64,000 nt of DNA from UMGS172 sp045592985 (GTDB lineage: Bacteria; Bacillota; Clostridia; Oscillospirales; Acutalibacteraceae). Numbering within the stretch: position 1 is the stretch's first letter; every line of letters begins with the position of its first letter. Below, in pieces: positions 45,061-54,238 of this stretch. The notes under the pieces were generated by a model. That model was not told where the DNA came from and made no database searches. It was given only the letters and a program-made list of their open reading frames with translations. The stretch spans positions 62,001 through 126,000 of the forward strand of contig JAZNVU010000041.1 in NCBI GenBank assembly GCA_045592985.1, read 5' to 3'. A program made the translations under genes and the position numbers.

Positions 45061-45885
45061 TTAAAGTTCCGACAAAGCATACGGGTCTGTGATTTCACGA
45101 AGTTCGTTATCTTCACCAACATGATAGAGTTTTCCGTCCTCATTCTGATAGAGGCGGATATAGTCTATAAAATACTCGATTGGCTCGGTGCGGTCTTCTT
45201 CGGGTGCCGAAAGGAATTTAAGACCGAATGCCATTGAAATAATGAAATACAAAGGCTCGTGGAAAACCTTCATAAAGTCATCATCAATTTTAACAGTATA
45301 GTATGGCTCGCCGTCCATGTAGAAAGCGGCAAACTCAGGAGTCCACTCATAACCTATGGTATGATAATCGTCCGAGAATTTTGAACCGTCGGCAGGAGAA
45401 ATCTTGTTGTTAATGCCGTTACCGCTAAAATAACTGATATGTTTGCTTTTGCCGTAAACACTGTCGGGCCACCAACTATGCAAACAGCACTCAATATAAG
45501 AGTCGTCACCGAACATTTCAAATACGTCGATTTCGGGCATACCGACAGTCTTGCCGTTATATTCAGGGCGAATCATCCAGAAACCGGGCCAGATTCCTTT
45601 GCCTGCAGTAGGCAATTTTGCTCTGATTTCAGCATAACCGTATTTATAAGCAAGGTGTCCGTGACCGCGAAGCATACCGCTTGAATAATCACCGTTTTCT
45701 TCAATTTTTGCACGGATTACGAGATTCGAGTCCTCGATAGTGCAGTTTTCTCTCTTTCTCCAAGCAGGACGGTCAAAACAACCGGGAACGTTATAATGCA
45801 AAACGTCCCACCAACCCGGATCAATTGCGCCTTTATCAAAATGGTCTTCCCAAACAAGTTTATAATTTTTTCCGTATAAATTCAT
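45061..45885 (-). CDS. Glycoside hydrolase family 16 protein, active site intact
   Basis: About 274 residues of a GH16 beta-jelly-roll: LVWEDHFDKGAID, YKYGYAEIRAKLP, GIWPGFWMI, then the catalytic EIDVFEMFGD with Glu118 (nucleophile), Asp120 and Glu123 (acid/base), and HTIGYEWTPEFAAFYMDG. GH16 enzymes cut beta-1,3- or mixed-linkage glucans, xyloglucan or algal galactans; the target is not clear here. There is no signal peptide, so cytoplasmic action on imported oligosaccharides is more likely. The ATG at 45885 (MNLYGKNYKLVW) with TAGGGTG upstream matches the start of the paralog next door; a GTG at 45894 is less likely. Second gene of a pair, 15 bases after the first. Confidence 0.92.
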   Translation of the reverse strand: MNLYGKNYKLVWEDHFDKGAIDPGWWDVLHYNVPGCFDRPAWRKRENCTIEDSNLVIRAKIEENGDYSSGMLRGHGHLAYKYGYAEIRAKLPTAGKGIWPGFWMIRPEYNGKTVGMPEIDVFEMFGDDSYIECCLHSWWPDSVYGKSKHISYFSGNGINNKISPADGSKFSDDYHTIGYEWTPEFAAFYMDGEPYYTVKIDDDFMKVFHEPLYFIISMAFGLKFLSAPEEDRTEPIEYFIDYIRLYQNEDGKLYHVGEDNELREITDPYALSEL

Positions 45886-45900
45886 AACATTCACCCTACC

Positions 45901-46725
45901 TTATCTCGTTCTGAATACAAACAGGTCGTCTTCGCACTGATAAACCTTGATGTTGCGAATCTTGAACTCTGTGGGAAGTTCAATATTGGGTTCGGGAGCT
46001 TCGATATTCGGCAGACCGATGGACAAGCCAACGGTGAATTTAGCAAACTGTCTGTTACCTATGGCCTTATAGGGACTGGGAGTAACATCAACGCGGTTAT
46101 ATTCGACACCGTCACAATAGAAAACAACATACTTATCGCTCCACTCAAGACCAAAGGTGTGAACACCGGGAGTCAAAACCTCTTCAGAACTTGCAATGGG
46201 ATAGCAACGATGTTCCTGATTGTACATAAGGTGGAATGCACGGGGTGACTCATAAATGGGATCAAGATATCTCATGACAATATTACTGGCGTTTTTCGCC
46301 TTGTCGCCATGAACTGCAATTATATCAAACTCGGGTCTGTACTGGCAACTGTCGAGTACTCTGAGACTGAAAACAGGCCATACGCCCTTTTGAAAAGCCG
46401 GTAATTCTGCCTCAACTTCAAAATATCCGTGAGCAAAAATGGGACCCTCACAAATAGCCCTACCGCCTTGATAACCATCTCCGTCCTTTGAAGCGGTGAT
46501 AACAAGAGCACCGTCCTTAACCTCGATGTTTTCAGGCTTGTAGTTCATCTCGGCACCCTCGTGCTTATCGGCACTGTAGGTTATAACGTGGGTGGGCTCC
46601 AAAGGATTAACCTTAGCCGAGTGCGACTTAACCTTGTCGGTTATAAGTTTCCATCTGTTCTTCTCCAAACCGCCTTCGAAGTTTTCCTCGAAAACCAGTT
46701 TGTAACCTTCTCTGTAAAGATTCAT
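45901..46725 (-). CDS. GH16-fold protein with lost acid/base residue (probable pseudoenzyme)
   Basis: A 274-residue paralog of the next gene, aligned from the first residue (MNLYREGYKLVFEENF). The fold signatures remain (HGYFEVEAELPAFQKGVWPVF, HTFGLEWSDKYVVFYCDG), but the active-site segment reads EFDIIAVHGD: Glu132 and Asp134 are kept while the acid/base Glu is Ala137. Loss of that residue should abolish ordinary hydrolysis, so a binding or regulatory role is inferred. No signal peptide. GGGGAAAAG gives the start. Confidence 0.88.
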   Translation of the reverse strand: MNLYREGYKLVFEENFEGGLEKNRWKLITDKVKSHSAKVNPLEPTHVITYSADKHEGAEMNYKPENIEVKDGALVITASKDGDGYQGGRAICEGPIFAHGYFEVEAELPAFQKGVWPVFSLRVLDSCQYRPEFDIIAVHGDKAKNASNIVMRYLDPIYESPRAFHLMYNQEHRCYPIASSEEVLTPGVHTFGLEWSDKYVVFYCDGVEYNRVDVTPSPYKAIGNRQFAKFTVGLSIGLPNIEAPEPNIELPTEFKIRNIKVYQCEDDLFVFRTR

Positions 46726-46769
46726 TTTGCTTTTCCCCTTTCGGACGTGTAAACGTACTTTTTATGGTC

Positions 46770-46798
46770 ATTATGACATACGGTGTTATTATTTTCAA
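46770..46798 (-). promoter_or_regulatory. Promoter of the GH16 pair
   Basis: On the minus strand, TTGAAA (46793-46798), a 17-bp spacer, CATAAT (46770-46775) preceded by TGT (extended -10). Confidence 0.7.
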
Positions 46799-46844
46799 TA
46801 GTTAAAAAGACTGATTTAATATTAATTTTTTTGTAACTTTCCAC

Positions 46845-46909
46845 AATATAAAATATACAACGAAACACCGCCGCACTCAAAATTTAAGCGCGACGGTGCT
46901 CCGTTGTAT
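46845..46909 (-). terminator. Terminator after noc
   Basis: On the minus strand, a long imperfect stem (ACAACG...CACCG..CGC / GCG.CGGTG...CGTTGT) followed by ATATTTTATATT. Confidence 0.7.
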
Positions 46910-46933
46910 GGGGATGAATATGGGTGGGTAAAT

Positions 46934-47737
46934 TTAGACAGTCAACTTTTGTTTAGGAATAGTGATGGTATACTCAATAAACTCCTCGGTTTCGTTTCGT
47001 TTTGAGTAGGCATCAACCCCAGAACTTCTTATGGTGTCGACTATTTTTGAAAGGCTGTTGAAATATATCCTCAAATCTCCAACCTTGGCGCGTCTTGTCG
47101 AACTGTGGTCGGAATTTTTTGGCAACAGCATGTTGTTTACCATGTCTTCGGTATCGATAACGGTCAACTGACCTGCGATTACGCGGTTTAGTACATCGTC
47201 GCGGTCGTCCTCAGGCAATCTAAGTAACGCCCTTGCGTGACGCTCGCTAAGACCCGATGTGATAATTTTGCGCCTCTGCTCGGTAGTCAGTCTTAACAAT
47301 CTCAGTTTGTTAGACAAGGTTGACTGTGCCATACCAAGCCTTTCGGCAACCTCTTGTCTGCTTAAAGCAAAATCGTCCATCAGCCGTTTTATGCCGTCGG
47401 CTTCCTCGAAAAAGGTAAGGTCGGTACGCTGAATGTTTTCGATAAGGCACATGAGCGAGCACTCACGGTCACCTGCCGTTACCACAATGCATGGCACCGT
47501 TCTAAGCCCCGCAAAGACACATGCCCTAAGTCTGCGTTCGCCCGAAATAAGTTCAAAATAATCTCCCTTTTTGCGAACGATTATCGGCTGAATTAGTCCG
47601 TTTTTTTGAATGCTCGCCGCCAATTCAAGCAATTCGTGATAATCAAAATCACGTCTTGGTTGAAAAGGTGACGGTACAATTTTGTCGGGTGCGAGCGACA
47701 AAAGTTTTCGGTCATTTCGCTTTCTTTCAAGCAACAT
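46934..47737 (-). CDS. noc: ParB-family nucleoid occlusion protein
   Basis: A ParB/Spo0J-family DNA-binding CTPase of about 267 residues: PSPFQPRRDFD, the CTP/Arg-patch GERRLRA, ENIQRTDLTFFEEA, the helix-turn-helix SRQEVAERLGMAQSTLSNKLRLL, and a C-terminal dimer domain. Position directly after rsmG is the usual place of noc in Firmicutes; ParA (Soj) is absent, which also fits Noc rather than Spo0J. The ATG at 47737 has AAGGAGGTG upstream; a longer frame to 47818 has no ribosome site. Noc binds dispersed sites and keeps the division septum off the nucleoid. Confidence 0.9.
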   Translation of the reverse strand: MLLERKRNDRKLLSLAPDKIVPSPFQPRRDFDYHELLELAASIQKNGLIQPIIVRKKGDYFELISGERRLRACVFAGLRTVPCIVVTAGDRECSLMCLIENIQRTDLTFFEEADGIKRLMDDFALSRQEVAERLGMAQSTLSNKLRLLRLTTEQRRKIITSGLSERHARALLRLPEDDRDDVLNRVIAGQLTVIDTEDMVNNMLLPKNSDHSSTRRAKVGDLRIYFNSLSKIVDTIRSSGVDAYSKRNETEEFIEYTITIPKQKLTV

Positions 47738-47762
47738 CACAGCACCTCCTTGCCTTGATTTG

Positions 47763-47791
47763 ATAGTAACATAACAATATACTTTTGGCAA
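47763..47791 (-). promoter_or_regulatory. Promoter of noc
   Basis: On the minus strand, TTGCCA (47786-47791), a 17-bp spacer, TACTAT (47763-47768) preceded by TGT (extended -10). Confidence 0.65.
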
Positions 47792-47795
47792 GAAA

Positions 47796-47834
47796 AACAA
47801 AAACAAAAAATCGGACAAGCAGTTGTCCGATTTT
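47796..47834 (-). terminator. Terminator after rsmG
   Basis: On the minus strand, ATCGGACAA / TTGTCCGAT stem followed by TTTTTGTTTTTG, between rsmG and the noc promoter. Confidence 0.88.
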
Positions 47835-47839
47835 ACAAA

Positions 47840-48544
47840 TTACAACGGTTGTTTTGAAATTTTTGCGGGGTTGCGAGGGTATTTTGTCATAGTTTGCGAA
47901 ATCTTTTTAATGCTGATAATGCCTCTTGCACCTGCATCTAAAAGTTCGAAGGTGTTTATTGCCTCCAATTCGCCTCCAAGCACCTTTATTGCATTGCCTG
48001 CCTCTTTAAGTTCGTCGGCAGTAGCGGCACCTTTTAACGCCACAAACTTACCGCCAACCTTTACATACGGCATGCAATATTCAGAAAGTACCCTCATATT
48101 GGCAACGGCACGTGCTGTAGCGATATCAAACGATTCTCTGAGACCTTTTGGCACATCTTCGGCACGTGAATGAACGATAGTCACTTCTAAGTTTAACGCT
48201 TTGCAAAGTTCATCCAAAAACATGATTCTTTTTGCCAACGAATCAAGCAAAGTCAGTTTAATATCGGGGCGGACTATTTTCATGACCACGCCGGGGAAAC
48301 CTGCTCCGGTACCCACGTCGATAACCGACGCATGGGGCGGAATATCGGCATATTTAAAAATCATCATGGAATCAAGAAAATGCTTTACTGCTATTTCTTT
48401 CGGCTCAACGATGGCGGTAAGATTGATTTTCTCGTTCCATTCTACCAGCATCTCAGAATATATCTGAAGCCTTTTAAAAACCTCTTCATCAAGCGTCAAA
48501 AACTCATCGGCAACCATGCTTATTTCGTTGGTTGGCAGGTTCAT
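47840..48544 (-). CDS. rsmG: 16S rRNA (guanine-527-N7)-methyltransferase
   Basis: RsmG methylates G527 of 16S rRNA using AdoMet. In 234 residues: EWNEKINLTAI, KHFLDSMM, the AdoMet motif VIDVGTGAGFPGVVMKI, FLDELCKALNL, and ATARAVANMRVLSEY with PYVKVGGKFVALKG. Length and order are normal. GGAGGAG precedes the ATG. Confidence 0.96.
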   Translation of the reverse strand: MNLPTNEISMVADEFLTLDEEVFKRLQIYSEMLVEWNEKINLTAIVEPKEIAVKHFLDSMMIFKYADIPPHASVIDVGTGAGFPGVVMKIVRPDIKLTLLDSLAKRIMFLDELCKALNLEVTIVHSRAEDVPKGLRESFDIATARAVANMRVLSEYCMPYVKVGGKFVALKGAATADELKEAGNAIKVLGGELEAINTFELLDAGARGIISIKKISQTMTKYPRNPAKISKQPL

Positions 48545-48614
48545 TTGTTCTCCTCCTCGTATTTATGGGGATTTTTCTGCATAAGTATTTAAAAACTAAA
48601 AAGGTGATGCTTAT

Positions 48615-49892
48615 ATGATAATTTACACAGTACAAAGCGGCGACTCACTCTACAAAATTGCACGTGATTACGGACTCACCGTCGCAGAACTTGAACGGTT
48701 TAATGAACTGCCTGACCCTGCCTCTTTAAGTATCGGTCAGGATATCCTTATCCCCGTAGAAGGTACGGTATACACGGTACAAAACGGTGACTCGCTTTAT
48801 TCCATTGCGTTAAGGCACGGCGTTTCGCTTGACCGATTGCTCAGTGTAAACCCCGAACTTTCACCGCCCTATACAATAAGACCGGGTGACATAATAAACA
48901 TACCCGAAAATGCTACAAAACGCACCATTTCGGTCAACGGCTATGCCTACCCAGATATAAAAGACGATATTTTAGCAAAAACTTTGCCTTATCTTACCTA
49001 TTTATCAATCTTCAGTCATAGCATAACCGAAACAGGCGACCTTAATTCGATAACCGATGCACGGCTTATTGAAACCGCAAAACAGGCGCGTGTTGCACCC
49101 ATTATGGTGGTGACCAACATAGAAGCCGAGGGTGGTTTCAGCAGTCAGTTGGCAAGCACGGTATTGCGTAACGACAGCGTTCGTGCCAACCTTATAGACA
49201 ATATAATTCTCACCGCAACCGCCAAAGGTTATATGGGGGTCGACATTGATTTTGAGTACATCTTCCCTTCTGACCGCGAAAACTACAATCGGTTTTTGTC
49301 GGAACTAAAGCAAAGTACATCAGCGGCAGGGCTGACGCTTTCAACCGCCATTGCACCCAAAATCTCGGCAACTCAGGCAGGCACTCTCTACGAAGCGCAT
49401 GATTATGCCTTCCACGGCAGTGTGGTTGATTATCTCATAATCATGACCTACGAATGGGGATACCTCTACGGTCCTCCGCTTGCGGTGGCACCATATAATG
49501 AAGTACGAAAGGTTATATCCTATGCCGTAACCGAAATACCAAGTCAAAAGATACTCATGGGTATGCCAAACTACGGCTATGATTGGACACTACCTTACCG
49601 CGAAGGCAGACCGGCAAGCATACTGTCGATAAACTCGGCAATTTTGCGTGCCGCCGATAACGGTGCCGTTATAGAGTACAACAACACTTCCGAAGCGCCG
49701 TTTTACCGTTATTCGAGAGACGGCGCCGACCACATAGTATGGTTCGAAAATGCACGAAGCACCGCCGCAAGACTGCAACTCGTAAACGATTACAATTTGG
49801 GCGGTGTAAGTTATTGGACAATAAACCAGTTCTACGCACAAAACTGGCGCGTACTGGAAAATATGTTTAATATACGAAAAGTGATTTCCTAA
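48615..49892 (+). CDS. LysM-GH18 protein (spore cortex lytic enzyme-like)
   Basis: Two LysM peptidoglycan-binding modules (3-47 and 52-98, YTVQSGDSLYKIA and YTVQNGDSLYSIA) precede a GH18 barrel (about 105-420) with GVDIDFEY, whose Glu is the catalytic acid. This is the YaaH/YdhD/SleL layout: N-acetylglucosaminidases that act on cortex muramic lactam during spore germination. No signal peptide, as in SleL-type proteins made in the mother cell. AAAAGGTGATG gives the start. A sporulation link is inferred from this family. Confidence 0.92.
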   Translation: MIIYTVQSGDSLYKIARDYGLTVAELERFNELPDPASLSIGQDILIPVEGTVYTVQNGDSLYSIALRHGVSLDRLLSVNPELSPPYTIRPGDIINIPENATKRTISVNGYAYPDIKDDILAKTLPYLTYLSIFSHSITETGDLNSITDARLIETAKQARVAPIMVVTNIEAEGGFSSQLASTVLRNDSVRANLIDNIILTATAKGYMGVDIDFEYIFPSDRENYNRFLSELKQSTSAAGLTLSTAIAPKISATQAGTLYEAHDYAFHGSVVDYLIIMTYEWGYLYGPPLAVAPYNEVRKVISYAVTEIPSQKILMGMPNYGYDWTLPYREGRPASILSINSAILRAADNGAVIEYNNTSEAPFYRYSRDGADHIVWFENARSTAARLQLVNDYNLGGVSYWTINQFYAQNWRVLENMFNIRKVIS

Positions 49893-50725
49893 TCTTCCGA
49901 TTTAGTAACACTGTTTTCGTCATCAAAAACGCTTTCTTCGGGTTCTTCTTCCTCGTAAACACCCAAATCACGGCGCTTTTCAATATCCTCGTCGGGATGT
50001 TCTTTATAATACGGGTCAATAATATACTTCTTTATCTCAGGGAAAACGTTGAACTGTATAAGGAAGGTTTTGAATGCTGGGAAAATGAATATTCCCACCA
50101 GCGTTACAACCCACATTCCATACTTGCCGAACGACATAATAAGGAATATGGCGGCGGCATAGAGAGCAATCAATGTTCCGCCTATAATAAAGTTGTGTTT
50201 TATACCTAAGGTGGCAAAGAGAAAAGAGTTTTTGATTACTGTTTTTACGTTGTAATCAAAGGTAATCATAAGCGTATACTGATAAAACTTTGCAAAACTG
50301 AATGCCGTAAAGAAAAATACGGTGGTGGCAAAAATCACGAGACTCCAAACGGGGTTCATGGAGCCGTCAAGTTGATAGAGATAAAGGATGTAAACATCAG
50401 CCGCAAGCACGAGGGTTATCAAGAGATTGATTATACCTATGGGCAATGCACGTTTCCAGTTTTTCTTTATGGCATCAAAAAAGTCCGACACGACAAAAAC
50501 GTGCTTGTCCCTTGCCGCCATACGGCAAATATATGTCATGCCAACGTTAGCAAGTCCCACTGTAACTATCGGTATACAAAGTAAAATATACCAAAGTTCA
50601 GCCGAAACAAGCATCCAGAAATTGCGGAAATATAGTTCAAAAAACTTGAAAAATCCTCGTTTTTCGGGTTCTTGCTTCGAAACACCCTTGCCGGGGTTGT
50701 TGTAACTTTTCCAAAAAATTCCCAT
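49889..50725 (-). CDS. DUF624 (YesL-like) membrane protein
   Basis: A 278-residue protein with five or six helices. LCIPIVTVGLANVGMTYICR is the core motif of DUF624 (YesL) proteins, which are found beside sugar-utilisation operons in many Firmicutes. The C-terminal 45 residues are charged and cytoplasmic (EEEEPEESVFDDE). Function unknown. The stop overlaps the end of the GH18 gene on the other strand by 4 bases; the gene follows 50730-51449 closely. Confidence 0.8.
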   Translation of the reverse strand: MGIFWKSYNNPGKGVSKQEPEKRGFFKFFELYFRNFWMLVSAELWYILLCIPIVTVGLANVGMTYICRMAARDKHVFVVSDFFDAIKKNWKRALPIGIINLLITLVLAADVYILYLYQLDGSMNPVWSLVIFATTVFFFTAFSFAKFYQYTLMITFDYNVKTVIKNSFLFATLGIKHNFIIGGTLIALYAAAIFLIMSFGKYGMWVVTLVGIFIFPAFKTFLIQFNVFPEIKKYIIDPYYKEHPDEDIEKRRDLGVYEEEEPEESVFDDENSVTKSED

Positions 50726-50729
50726 GTGT

Positions 50730-51449
50730 TTACCTGCCTTTTTTCTTGGTCTTGGTGCTCTTGTAAAGCAACTTTGCGATTACCGAATCTTCGTTGTAGC
50801 AGAGCAGATACATACCGCCACAAAATACAAAGAACAATATCGGGAACACAATTAAAATACATACCGACCACAAAGGTGCGGCGGTTAAATCTGCGGCATT
50901 GTTTGTTACAGCATCAACTATGGGTTTTACGGGGTTGAGTATTATCCATCGGTATAACCAATAAAATACCGACCCTGCAGAACCCACTGCCTTTAATACT
51001 ACTGCGATAAGTGACATAACAAAAAGCGGTATGGTGGCAAGTGCGCCTATTTTAAACCCACGAGTTTTATCGGCTGTGGCACGGTTAAAATCAACGTCGT
51101 TTCGGTCTTTAGCGGCTTCTTTGGCAAATACCGAACCCACAAAGCAAAACAACACACCTACACCGCAAACAGTCTGCAATACGCCAAGCAAGACCGATGC
51201 GCCTTTGCTCATTTCACTGCGTTGTTGTGCGTAGTTCTGGTTTTCTGCAAGAGTTTTTGGTGGTTCAGATAAGGTCTCGACCACCGTTGATTCATCCTGC
51301 TCATTTATTTCATAGACCGTATAGCCTATGACTTCTGTCGAAAACTGTCTTACCATTATAAACAGGGAAATATACACAAAAAAACTTAAAAACACCGCAA
51401 ACGCCGACATTCCGACGGCTTTTAATGCGGGACCTACGTTACGTTGCAT
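50730..51449 (-). CDS. Membrane protein of unknown function
   Basis: About 239 residues with five predicted membrane helices (about 12-35, 88-110, 135-160, 163-182, 198-225) and an outer segment (38-80) rich in Glu and Thr. The tail is basic (KSTKTKKKGR). I do not recognise a family. The ATG at 51449 with TGAGGTG upstream is preferred over a TTG at 51461. It is the first gene of a pair with the DUF624 gene, 4 bases apart. Confidence 0.65.
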   Translation of the reverse strand: MQRNVGPALKAVGMSAFAVFLSFFVYISLFIMVRQFSTEVIGYTVYEINEQDESTVVETLSEPPKTLAENQNYAQQRSEMSKGASVLLGVLQTVCGVGVLFCFVGSVFAKEAAKDRNDVDFNRATADKTRGFKIGALATIPLFVMSLIAVVLKAVGSAGSVFYWLYRWIILNPVKPIVDAVTNNAADLTAAPLWSVCILIVFPILFFVFCGGMYLLCYNEDSVIAKLLYKSTKTKKKGR

Positions 51450-51526
51450 GTCACACCTCAAAAAAATTAATTAAAAAGCAAAAGAGGGCAAACGATTTTG
51501 CCGCTTACCCTCTTTGATTGTGCTAA

Positions 51527-53536
51527 TTATTCAGCATCGGCTGCTGCCTCTGCGGGAGCCTCTACCTCAGCAGTCTCCTCAGTTACTTCAGCAGGTGCTT
51601 CTTTCTCGATAAGGGCGCGGATAGAAAGGCTTACGCGCTTCTTGTCAAAGTCAACGTCAACAATCTTAGCGTCAACTTCCTGACCAACTTTAAGTTCGTC
51701 AGCGGGTTTCTCAATTCTGCGGTCTGCAATCTGAGAAATGTGCATAAGACCGTCAATACCGGGGATGATTTTTGCAAATGCACCGTAAGCGGTCATGCTA
51801 ACAACGGTAACCTTTGCAACATCGCCAACAGCATATTTTGCCTTAAATATCTCCCAGGGATTCTCGTCAGCCTTTTTATAACCTAAAGAAATCTTGTGCT
51901 TTTCGGTATCAATAGCCTTAACGTAAACTTCGATGGTATCGCCAACTTTAACAACTTCGGAAGGGTGCTTAATTCTCTCCCAAGAAAGTTCGGAGATATG
52001 TACCATACCGTCAACTGCGCCAAGATCTACGAATGCACCGTAGCCGGTAATCGACTTAACAGTACCGGTGAAGCGGTCGCCAACTGCTACATTATTCCAG
52101 AACTCAGCCTGCTGCTCGTTTTTCTGCTCGCGGAGAACAGCCTTTGCCGAACCGATAACACGGCGGCGCTGACCAATCTCAATAATACGGAAGCTCAAGG
52201 TAGTACCTTTAAGAGCCTCAAGGTCATCATTTCTTGAAAGGGTTGCCTGAGAAGCGGGGATGAATACGCGGGTGCCCTCGTAGAATACTACGATACCGCC
52301 CTTAACAACATCAGATACAACGCCGCTTACAACGTCGCCATTCTCTTTGGCTTTAATAATCTTATCCCAACCTGCAATAGCATCGAAACGCTTTTTAGAA
52401 AGCATAACGGTGCCTTCCTGGTCGTTGGTTCTCATGATGATAAGGTCAAGTTCGTCGCCAACCTTAACTGCCTCGGTGAGTTTTACGTTAGGGTCAGAAG
52501 AAAACTCTGCGGCTGAGACATAGCCGGTGTGTTTTCTGCCTATGTCGACCTGTACCTCAGTCGGGTTGACTGCGAGTACAATGCCCTTTACCTTCTGGTC
52601 TGTATTTGAACTGCTTTCGGAAGCGTTAAGCATCTCCTCAAAAGTCATTTCATCGTTGATTTCCTGTTCTATCACAGGTGTCGTAATGTCTGCCATGGTT
52701 TTTAAAACCTCCTTTATTATACCGGACGGTGTCGAAGCACCGGCCACAACTCCAACAAGACCTGCGTTTGCAAAATCACTTGCGTTAAGCTCGTCCGAAG
52801 TTTCGACGAACACGGTTCGTTCGCAACGTTCGGAACACACCTGCACGAGCTTCCTTGTGTTGGAACTGTGACGTCCTCCGACGACCACCATTACATCACA
52901 ACGGTTAGCCAGTTCATCTGCTTCCTGCTGTCTTTTTGAAGTAGCATTACATATTGTATCAAAAATAATTGCATTTGTATATAGTTTTTTTAAACTTTTT
53001 TGACACTTTTTCCATAGTTCTTGATTAAAAGTTGTCTGAGACACTGCAGTTATGGGGGTTTCAGGTCGAATTTTGCCCGAATTTGCCAAATCATTCAGTT
53101 CTTCCTCGCTGTCAAACACAAAATATTCGCCCGTACAGTGACCAACGATTCCGACAACTTCTTTATGTTCGCGGTCGCCTGCAATTAAAACCAAGCGGTC
53201 CTGTTGCCCTGCATCGGCAACTATTTTGTGGATTTTAGCAACAAACGGACATGTTGCGTCCGACACAGTAACTCCCATTTTTCCCGCTTTTTCGAGAACT
53301 GCACGTTCTACACCGTGGGAACGTATAACCAAGACTTCGTCTTTTGCTACTTCCGACGGGTCGGACACTATTCTTGCACCTTTTTGCTGGAGTTCGGCAA
53401 CAAGTTGCGGATTGTGGATAATAGGGCCCAAAGTTGCAACCTTTTTGCCGTCGTTCAAAAGGGCTCGCACCATTTCAACAGCGCGGTCAACACCAAAACA
53501 AAACCCTGCAGTCTTTGCAAGTATTATTTCTGCCAA
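51527..53536 (-). CDS. ispH: IspH fused to four ribosomal S1 RNA-binding domains
   Basis: Residues 1-285 are HMBPP reductase, the last enzyme of the MEP pathway: the cluster cysteines lie in AGFCFGVDRA, DATCPFV and FDTICNAT, with HNPQ and RSHG substrate His residues. Residues from about 320 hold four S1 domains (GYVSAAEF; VFIPASQA; GYGAFVDLGAVDGMVHISEL; AYGAFAKIIPGIDGLMHISQI), the second the most degenerate. The tail is acidic and Ala/Glu-rich. Such fusions are known in Clostridia, where the S1 part probably does the job of ribosomal protein S1. TTG start with AAGGGTG upstream. Confidence 0.95.
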   Translation of the reverse strand: MAEIILAKTAGFCFGVDRAVEMVRALLNDGKKVATLGPIIHNPQLVAELQQKGARIVSDPSEVAKDEVLVIRSHGVERAVLEKAGKMGVTVSDATCPFVAKIHKIVADAGQQDRLVLIAGDREHKEVVGIVGHCTGEYFVFDSEEELNDLANSGKIRPETPITAVSQTTFNQELWKKCQKSLKKLYTNAIIFDTICNATSKRQQEADELANRCDVMVVVGGRHSSNTRKLVQVCSERCERTVFVETSDELNASDFANAGLVGVVAGASTPSGIIKEVLKTMADITTPVIEQEINDEMTFEEMLNASESSSNTDQKVKGIVLAVNPTEVQVDIGRKHTGYVSAAEFSSDPNVKLTEAVKVGDELDLIIMRTNDQEGTVMLSKKRFDAIAGWDKIIKAKENGDVVSGVVSDVVKGGIVVFYEGTRVFIPASQATLSRNDDLEALKGTTLSFRIIEIGQRRRVIGSAKAVLREQKNEQQAEFWNNVAVGDRFTGTVKSITGYGAFVDLGAVDGMVHISELSWERIKHPSEVVKVGDTIEVYVKAIDTEKHKISLGYKKADENPWEIFKAKYAVGDVAKVTVVSMTAYGAFAKIIPGIDGLMHISQIADRRIEKPADELKVGQEVDAKIVDVDFDKKRVSLSIRALIEKEAPAEVTEETAEVEAPAEAAADAE

Positions 53537-53542
53537 TTTATG

Positions 53543-54223
53543 TCACCCTTTGTTCAACTGCTGTTTGACGGCTTCTTCCATGGCAACAACAGCCTGCTCT
53601 AAGTCTTTATCGGTTGTATCAACCAGCACAGCGCCTTCTGCCTGCTTTAAGGGTGCAACCTCGCGGTGAGAATCACGGTAGTCGCGGTCTTTTATATCGG
53701 CAAGCACTTCGTCATAATTTGCCTCTATGCCTTTTTCTTTAAGTTCTATATATCTTCTTCTTGCACGTTCTTCAGGAGATGCAGTAAGGAAGATTTTAAC
53801 CTTGGCATTAGGCAAAACAACGGTAGCGATATCGCGTCCGTCCATAACAACGCTGTTTTCCTCGGCAAGACGGCGTTGCAACCCTAAAAGGTATGCTCTG
53901 ACCTCAGGGATAGCCGAAGTAACCGATGCCACGTTAGAAACCTCGGGTGTACGGATAAAACTCGAAACATCTTCGTTATCAAGCAAAACAATCTGTGTAT
54001 CACCCTTATAAGCGATATCAACCCTTATGGTCTCAAGATGTGCAACAACCGTAGCAACATCGTTGTAGTCTTTTCCGCTTTTGAGAAGGCTGTAAGCAAT
54101 CGTTCTGTACAAAGCACCTGTATCGACATAAATACAGCCAAGTTTCACAGCCAACCTTTTGGCTATGGTACTTTTGCCTGCTCCTGCAGGTCCGTCAATG
54201 GCAATAGAAATGTGTTCGTTCAT
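53543..54223 (-). CDS. cmk: Cytidylate kinase
   Basis: Cmk phosphorylates CMP and dCMP. A 226-residue P-loop kinase: IDGPAGAGKSTIAKRLA, YVDTGALYRT, MDGRDIATVVLP and the lid ERARRRYIEL. GGAGGAAG sets the ATG. It is 6 bases before ispH, matching the common cmk-ispH(-rpsA) order of Firmicutes. Confidence 0.97.
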   Translation of the reverse strand: MNEHISIAIDGPAGAGKSTIAKRLAVKLGCIYVDTGALYRTIAYSLLKSGKDYNDVATVVAHLETIRVDIAYKGDTQIVLLDNEDVSSFIRTPEVSNVASVTSAIPEVRAYLLGLQRRLAEENSVVMDGRDIATVVLPNAKVKIFLTASPEERARRRYIELKEKGIEANYDEVLADIKDRDYRDSHREVAPLKQAEGAVLVDTTDKDLEQAVVAMEEAVKQQLNKG

Positions 54224-54238
54224 AAAACTTCCTCCAAA

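Noticed and set aside
52807..52819. GAAC...GTTC sequence as a LexA operator
   Set aside because: The half-sites are three bases apart rather than four, and it lies inside the ispH coding region.
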